A stretch of 64,000 nucleotides of DNA. Origin: Diplosphaera chodatii. Lineage: Eukaryota; Chlorophyta; Trebouxiophyceae; Prasiolales; Stichococcaceae. A model generated the notes under the pieces. It was not told the origin of the DNA. It was given only the letters and a program-made list of their open reading frames with translations, and did not search any database. The translations under genes were made by a program, and so were the position numbers. Location: the NCBI GenBank assembly GCA_032358165.1, contig JAALGY010000012.1, positions 2,418,001 through 2,482,000 of the forward strand. The letters run 5' to 3'. How positions within the stretch are numbered: the stretch's first letter is position 1; every line of letters begins with the position of its first letter. Shown here one piece after another: positions 57,256 through 64,000 of this stretch.

Positions 57256-60200
57256 GGCATTGCAAGCCGACTCAAGCAAGCACTGAACCTCGAGGCCAAG
57301 CCCGACGGTACGCCGACTGCTGCTGAGAACGCCGCAGCAGCGCCTACGAGCGCCAGCCCAGCTGGCCCTGGCACCGATCAGTCGGCTGCTGGTGTTTCCA
57401 ACTCCGACACCATGCAGACCAGCGGCGCCGGCATGAACCAGAGCGGCACGACAGACATGCAGACTGGCCAGACCGCCCAGTCACGTTCAGGCGGCGTCGC
57501 CAGCCCTGTCGGCCCCGGCACAGACCAGTCCACTGCCGGCTTGTCCAACACCAACACCAGCAACATGCAGACCGGCGGCAGCAACATGCAGACTGGCGAG
57601 CTGCGCGACGGCAGCGCGGTGGGCGCGCCCAGCAGCCAGACCGGAGAGCTGCGGACTGGCGGCATGACGGGCGGCATGACGAGCAGCACCACTGAAACCT
57701 CCGGGGGCGCCACCATGGGCAGCATTGCGAGCACTGGGGTCCCGCTTACCACTGACATGCCCCTGCCGGTGTGCAGACCAACTTGTGTCTTGTCACATGC
57801 ACTGCTGCACAAGTTACATGTATTATATTCCTAAGTGAGTGACCAACAGTGACACTGTGCATCTCGGTGCCTGCTGATGTACTAATGTTGATTGGTCATG
57901 TTGACCAATAGTCTTGTCATCGCCTGCAGGACCGAAGCACACTGACATCATCTGCGGAGCACTGGGATAAGGCGCAGGCGGCGACCGAGGAGGCCCGTCG
58001 CCAGGTGTGGCCCCTCAAACTTTGACGGCACGACCTGCTGCACCTTGCATGCAAAGCTATGCGCATGCATTGTGAATAAGGTTTACAGCTTACAAAGAGT
58101 CATGGCATGTAAACACTATACAACGGTATGCTGAACTCTACACTCAATCGTCGGCATGCAGGCCAAGCTGGTGGAGGAGGGCGCCAGGTCACATGCTCAG
58201 ACGACCGAGGAGTACTACCACGCCGAGCGCGACTACACACGCGCGCAGCACACGGTGGAGGAGATCGAGGTGCGCTCTGGCCTGGTTGGGCACCGTCACG
58301 CCACATGGACCAACCTGATGTCTGCTTTATTGCTACCCATCAGGTGCTGCATGCAGAGCTGCTGCCATGCAGCTGTCTTGTCTGTCAGCGCATGGTTATT
58401 TGGTGCTTATATCTGGGTTGGACTATGCGCACTCTATTTACCATGTAAACCATATTCAGCCCCGCCATGCAGACCAAGATCCGCAACCTGGGCCTCGAGG
58501 ACAAGCAGCGGCGCCTGTCGGAGGCGCGCGCCGCCTACTCGGCTGAGAAGGAGCGCCTGTCCACGCTGTACGGCCCCGCCCAGGAGCTGCGCTCCGAGGC
58601 TGAGGCCGCGCAGGACGTTGTGAATCGCAAGGTGAGCATGCAGGTTGCGCATGTCGATCTACAGTGGCATACTGCTGTGCATGCACGTCGAAACTTCGAA
58701 CAGACGATGTCATGTAGAGACGCTAGTCGTATGTGCAAATGCAACAGCCTACACACCTCAGCTCGTGTGCTGCCGCGCGAGCATCACCAACACTGATCCC
58801 TGTTGTGCGGTCTTTTGCTGCAGGGCCGCGAGCTGGAGGCGGAGGTGCAGGAGTCCAAGCTGTACAGCGACCGGCTGGCGGCGCTGGAGGCGGACCTCAA
58901 CGAGTTGCGCATGGCAGAGGAGGAGGCGCGCACTCGCCACGCCAAGCACCTCGCCGAGCTGGAGCCGCTCGCCGCCAAGCACAAGCACCATGCGGTGCGC
59001 CCCACGCATGCACCATGGCCGGCTGTCACCATGCTGCCTCTCGATGCCATGCTTAGCAACATTGATCATGTCATCGCACTCTTCATAGTCTGGCAAAGCA
59101 CGCCCATGTTCTCTGCTCCACATACCGAAGATTGGAGTCACAACCCTGCAGGGCGAGCGCGAGCGGCTGGCGGGCAAGCTGGCGAGCCTGCAGGGCTTCC
59201 TGGACACGCTGCGGCAGAAGGAGGCGCAGCTGTCACGTGACCTGGAAGGGCGGCGCAGCGAGCACGAGGACATCGGCGCCGAGCTGGCGGACCTGGAGGC
59301 CATCGCAGCCCGCAAGGTGCGCAGCTGAAGCAGATTCAATACAATCTTACAGGGCATGCGCGCACGTTTGGCTTTGCACCAATGCTGGCATGCAGGTTTT
59401 GCTTTGGCACAACAGCTTGAGATTTTGTGCGCTGATGAACCTGAACCCTGGCTAACGGCACGTGCTCCATGGTGCTCTGCAGGAGCAGGAGGCGATGGGG
59501 CACCGCTCCGAGCTGGACCGGCTGCGGCAGCAGCGCGAGGAGCTGTCCGCGATGCTGGGCCAGAAGCGCGAGTCGGTGAGCCTGCATGCGGCTGATGTGG
59601 TGCTGCTGCCTGAGCTTCCCTACAGGGTTGAATGTGATCCTTGCACCTCAATGGCCAGGATGCCCCCAAGGTGCCCGATAGTCTGGAGGGTGTTTGTACG
59701 CATACGATGTACATCTGCTGGTGCAGGTGCATGCGATGACCAAGGACACGCAGGACATTATGGCACGTGCACAGCAACAGTCTGAGACTGCCGACGCCCA
59801 GGCCGCCGAGCTGCAGCGGGTGAGGTCTTGACGCTGGAGGCAACCAGCATCACCTGTAGCCACCTGCTGTTGCCCTGCAACCGGCACACCACTGGACGAC
59901 ACGTGCACACTGGTGTCTTGCTCCAGGCCCAAGCATACTGACGGGCAGCTTGACTCGCTGCTGTGCATCTCGCAACAGCCCTGCACCACAACACATCAAC
60001 TGACCCGTGATGCTTCGTCTCATTGCAGACAAAGCAGCAAGTTGCGGCGGTTGAGTCAGACATGGGGCGCCAACGCGAGGCGCTGTCGGCAGCCGTCGCA
60101 GAGCAGCGCGACCTTCAGGGCTCCGCCCGCGCCACCGCCAGCAATGTGGAGACATATGCCCAGGTGCACCCGACTGCTGCTGGCCAGTCGAACAAGCAGT

Positions 60201-61130
60201 GGCTCAAGAGCGTCGCCGTTTCCATCCAAGTCTCGTCGGCTGCAGCCATCAACATGCCAAGCTGCCGCAGGCATCAGAGGCTGACGCCGTGTGTTGCTCC
60301 GCGTTGCAGCAAGCCTCGGCGATAGAGGCCGAGCTGCGCGCCGCCAAGGAGCGCGTGGACCTCGCCCAGGTGCGCGCCTGAACACCCCCCCCTGACAACA
60401 CATTGCCACTGGCTAGAAGTTGTGCACACCGTGAAGCTTGCATGTGTGATAGGCTCTCGTCTCTTGACCTCTAGAGCACCGTGGCGCCTGCCAGCGCGAG
60501 CAAGTTGCATGTCCGTATTACTGGGTTTAATGGAGCTGAACTGAATTCGAAGAGTGCAGGTCATTCAGGATTGTTGCTTTTGCATAACCAGGCACGGAAA
60601 GAGGAGCTGTGGGAGGTGGCCAAGGCGGAGGGCGCCCGCGGCGACGCACAGTCCGATACCCACTACATCAAGAATGTCGCAGGTGGGCGACACGATCATC
60701 CTGTGGCTACTTGACCCATGTATCAGAGTGCAGGGTAGAGTGCACGATACTCACGTCCACTGTGGATGCATTTGAGCGCCGTGGGCCCTGCTCATCTATG
60801 CACTGTCTTGGGTGAGACCGTGATTGCTCACTACTGCCCTCAACATGTGCAGAGCCGGCAGGGATTGACCCGACTCAGATGGTGCAGAAGTCAGACAAGA
60901 CCGAGAGCATCGCCGGCAAGGTCGAGTACGGTGCGCACACTCAGCCTCAGCCATCCTGCGCAGCCGGCCGATGAAGATGTGCAGCTCTCGTGTCCACTGG
61001 CACCCTGGACGTTGGACAGCCGTGTCCTGGCTAACAATGGCTGACTTCCTCGTCCTGTGCCACAGGCGTCAACAAGCTCATGCACCCCGGGCAGGAGGGT
61101 ACGACTCAGAACCCGGCGCAGCAGATGTGA
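57256..61130 (+). CDS. Long coiled-coil protein with Met/Gln/Thr/Gly-rich N-terminal region (start uncertain)
   Basis: Thirteen exons keep phase to TGA (61128): 57256-57768, 57930-58004, 58162-58269, 58473-58631, 58824-58994, 59152-59316, 59483-59575, 59727-59819, 60029-60163, 60310-60369, 60592-60682, 60853-60930, 61066-61130, about 601 residues plus an unresolved N-terminus. The first exon has amphipathic GIASRLKQALNLEAKPDG and then low-complexity repeats (DTMQTSGAGMNQSGTTDMQT, GSNMQTGELRDG, SSQTGELRTGGMTGGM). The rest is heptad-rich helix (EDKQRRLSEARAAYSAEKER, GRELEAEVQESKLYSDRLAA, SELDRLRQQREELSAML, TKQQVAAVESDMGRQREALS) for about 400 residues. Most exons there end in phase 0. A TGTAA signal overlaps 61137-61141. 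A scaffold role is plausible but not shown. Confidence 0.75.
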
Positions 61131-62003
61131 GTTATCTGTAACGTAGGGTGGGAGCAGCATGGTAGCAAGCACAGCCGAAGGATGAGCGGCCAGCTTCAAT
61201 GGATAGAGTACCTAGCCCTGCAGAAGATGGTCGCATGCCGTGCGGTACATGATGATCGCACCACCGGTTGCTCTGGGGTGCAACACGAGATCACACACAC
61301 GGTCGTAATGTGTCGCTGGTCTGGTTAACAGCTGTCCGTGTCTTCAGTATTTGCCGGCTGTCATTGGTGCCGACCCTTCTCATCACCGTCGATTTTCCCT
61401 GCTGGATCTTGGAGGTGCATTCGATCTTGGAGGTGCAGTGGCTCTGGCATGTTTGCATGTGCAGCCTTGTGCAATAGTTGTTAGGGGCATCAGCTTGTTT
61501 CACACTCTTCTGCAAGGTGTCGTTCTTGCAACTTCTCAGGCGTCGGATCAGCAGTATGTGTGTGAATGCTGACCATCAGAAAGCCACCCTGGTGCCTAAC
61601 AGATGTCTGGGATGGTGAGAAAGGCAACTTGCGGGTGCACTTCATATGACATGGGATAACCGCATCCTCCACATGCGCCTGAAGCATTCTGTCGGACAGT
61701 AAGCACTTGCAACGAGTCTGCGGGTCCATCGCATTTGAGGCAAGCGCCTCTGATTCGATTGGTTGCGTGATAAGGCACCTGAGAGGTCAAGACGTAAGCT
61801 CGCTATCTGTGACATGACATGTGGACTGAGTCACAAGATCTAATGTTCATGCAAACATGAGTATCTTTGCAGCGTGCCAGGGCCTTTGAGCATGCCCTGC
61901 CACGCGAGTGCACGATGAGTAAACGCTGCGGAGCAGTCCGGTTGGGGCGGTAGGAGCTCAGAGGATACCCCGCTTGTAGCACAGGGCCTGGCAGTTCAAA
62001 AGA
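61131..62003. other. Spacer between coiled-coil and TPR genes
   Basis: Holds the 3' end of the coiled-coil gene (TGTAA at 61137) and the upstream region of the TPR gene. I see no other exon. Confidence 0.45.
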
Positions 62004-64000
62004 ATGGACGGTCCAGCGGGCTACGTCAGCGCCAGCGGCATGGGTGACATGGTGCGTCCCCTGCGCCTCACATGGCAGCAGCCGTGCATGTCCATCCCGG
62101 CATGATCTGTGCAGAATTCTACCACGTAGCGTGATGATGTGTGATAGCAACCTGACTTACGACCCTGGGCGACGGATCTGAGCCATATCCTTGCAGCAAG
62201 CCAGCTTCGAGCAGTTCCTGCGGCAGCCGGAGAGCCAGGCCCTGGTGGAGCTGCACCAGCGCAAGATCGCGCAGCAGCTGGCGCGTCGGCAGGAGAGGCA
62301 GCGCAACAAGGACTTCCGCGCGCAGGTGCAGCAGATACGGAGTGCTGCTACAGGCTGTTGTAGCGTTGCAGCAGTAAGTGCGTGCACCGCGCTGATGATG
62401 CAGCGGTGGTCATGCAATGCAAGAAGCACTGGCGTGCACATTCCTCTCCGATTCTCCTTTCCTCTCCATTGCAGCTATGCAGATGTAGCGAAATAACTAG
62501 CTGCTAAAGCATCTCCATTCTCGCTGAAAACCCCGCTCCTGAGACCGTACCACTGAGTTGGGGGCTGGACCTGATGTTGAGCAGGGCCACCACCTGCATG
62601 CCACCAACCGCATCCGCGTTGCCCTAGGTGCTGAACTCGGGCCAGGAGTCGAAGACGAGCATCGCGCCATACCTGGCGATACCAGCGCTGCGGCGCGTGA
62701 TCAGCACCTTTGCCAACGACCCATCAGGCCAGTTTGCCAACTGGTCCACCAACCCTGAGGTGTGCGCCAGACATTGCAGCAGCAGGAAGTGTGTAGCCAG
62801 GCCCAATCGGGACCGCCGTGAAGGCAGCCCTGAGTCCATGCCTCCACAGCCTGCACCGACTTGCTACAGTCATCTGCTGCAGCGCCCTCGTCAATCTTTC
62901 ACTGATAGGTTGTGTCTGTTCAGCGGGTCGCAGTCATGCGTGAGGGCGCTTGCGCCCCTTATGCTCCCTGGCCCTGATCTCATGGATCTCTGTGTCTGCT
63001 CGCAGGTGCTGGCAATGCTGGACCAGGCAAAGCACCTGATCGACGAGGGGCGCATGACCCCCGAGGAGCTCGACAGAAACCTGACGATGAACCTACAGGT
63101 GCAGTGTCTACTATGCTTGATTGGGCCACATGTCCACAACCTGTGCTGTGCCAGATGGAAGACGGATGCAGCTACTGTCAAGTGTTGCGTGTGGTGTCTC
63201 GCACAGGGCTGCTGAAAACGTGGCCCTCGCTGCAATGTGTGTAGTCTGGTTCAGAAGCTGGCTGAACCCCTGCAGGTGCAGTCGGCGGCAGATCCAGACG
63301 CCCAGCACAAAATCGCGGCGGAGGCAACGGTGCGGCTGCCCATGGACCAGCTGGTTGGCGCCCTCAACGAACATGTGAGTGCTGGCGCAAGTCATGAGGT
63401 GCAGCAGGCTCCTTGCGTATAATCATGGGGACGTTTGGCCTACTCCACTCACCATCAGCTTAATACATTGCACTGGCAGCCGTACAAGTGCTGTACTGGT
63501 GCCAGGTGGTGGAATGATGAACACTGAAGTGCTGTGCTACTGAAGCATATGAACGAATCTGATCACGGCACTTGAGGGCATGGAATGCATGGCACTGTAA
63601 ACTTGTTCACGTTGTGCAGCTGACGGAGCGGCGTAAGGGGAATGAGAAGTACAAAGCTCAGGACCTGGACGGCGCTATGCACCACTACGAGCGGGCGCTT
63701 GCAATTGTGGACTATGTCCGGGGCATGTCAGCGGCTGAGCAGGCAAGGCTATTGTGCATGCAGCAGGGCCACGTCAGCAGTTGCCAATTTGCTATGATGC
63801 CTGGAGGCAGCGCATGGTGCTTAGACATGGCATCATTGGCTGCATCATTGCGGGGGTCCAGCGGTGTAGCACCACTCTTGGCAAGCGTGGTTACTGAGCT
63901 TTGTGCATATCACCTCCTTGCTGATCCATGCAGTAGGCTCAGATGATGATGAAAGCTTTTCGAAGGCATCATTTGCCCCACAGGCAGAGGTGGACGCCAA
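62004..64000 (+). CDS. Tetratricopeptide-repeat protein (3' partial)
   Basis: Exons 62004-62051, 62197-62325, 62628-62759, 63006-63098, 63276-63374, 63620-63742 and 63984-64000 (cut by the window edge) are all phase 0. The start MDGPAGYVSASGMGDM leads into QASFEQFLRQPESQALVELH and a basic helix (KIAQQLARRQERQRNKDFRA). Then follow YLAIPALRRVISTFANDP, MLDQAKHLIDEGRMTPEELD, and a first TPR (RRKGNEKYKAQDLDGAMHHY, ERALAIVDYV) whose form GNEKYKAQDLDGAMHHYERAL is that of Hsp90/Hsp70 co-chaperone or assembly-factor TPRs. The intron after 63742 has a GC donor (CAG then GCAAGG). The specific family cannot be named from this part. Confidence 0.8.

Overview
The window reads as nuclear DNA of a GC-rich, intron-dense green alga, most likely a chlorophyte. 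The evidence is genes split into many short exons joined by GT-AG introns (a few GC-AG) with TGCAG acceptors, TGTAA poly(A)-like signals after stop codons, a nucleus-encoded plastid bL21 with a transit-like leader, and a decayed non-LTR retrotransposon of the RNase H plus PD-(D/E)xK-nuclease type known from green algae. Exon chains below were assembled by hand from splice sites, reading phase and protein similarity; most of those given as complete keep phase from start to stop.

1-10 kb: the 3' part of a DJ-1/PfpI (Hsp31-like) gene (+) faces SSF1/Peter Pan (-). SSF1 is head-to-head with ribosomal protein eS10 (+). Intron 2 of eS10 carries six related structured RNAs that look like box C/D snoRNAs. 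A leucine tRNA with an intron and an internal duplication follows at 9.0 kb.

10-31 kb: two tandem paralogs (A, 10.4-18.0 kb; B, 23.5-31.3 kb), each with 25 matching exons and about 1,330 codons, with no family I recognise. Both have two motifs resembling the LAGLIDADG motifs of homing endonucleases/inteins. A has a one-base frameshift and B a lost splice donor. Between them lies an unidentified minus-strand gene.

31-45 kb: rearranged, repeat-rich ground. It holds weak remnants of the A/B family, a pair of tail-to-tail paralogs (D on +, E on -), the truncated retrotransposon (40.8-43.7 kb, minus), and a frameshifted third copy (C) of the last A/B exon beside the element.

45-64 kb: conserved single genes return: a secreted/lysosomal phospholipase B-like protein (-), a DNL zinc-finger Hsp70 escort protein (+), plastid bL21 (-), an unidentified low-complexity protein (-), a long coiled-coil protein (+), and a TPR protein (+) running off the right edge. 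No operons, CRISPR arrays or bacterial features are present. The genes form no single pathway, though SSF1, eS10 and the snoRNA-like cluster all serve ribosome production and sit within about 6 kb.
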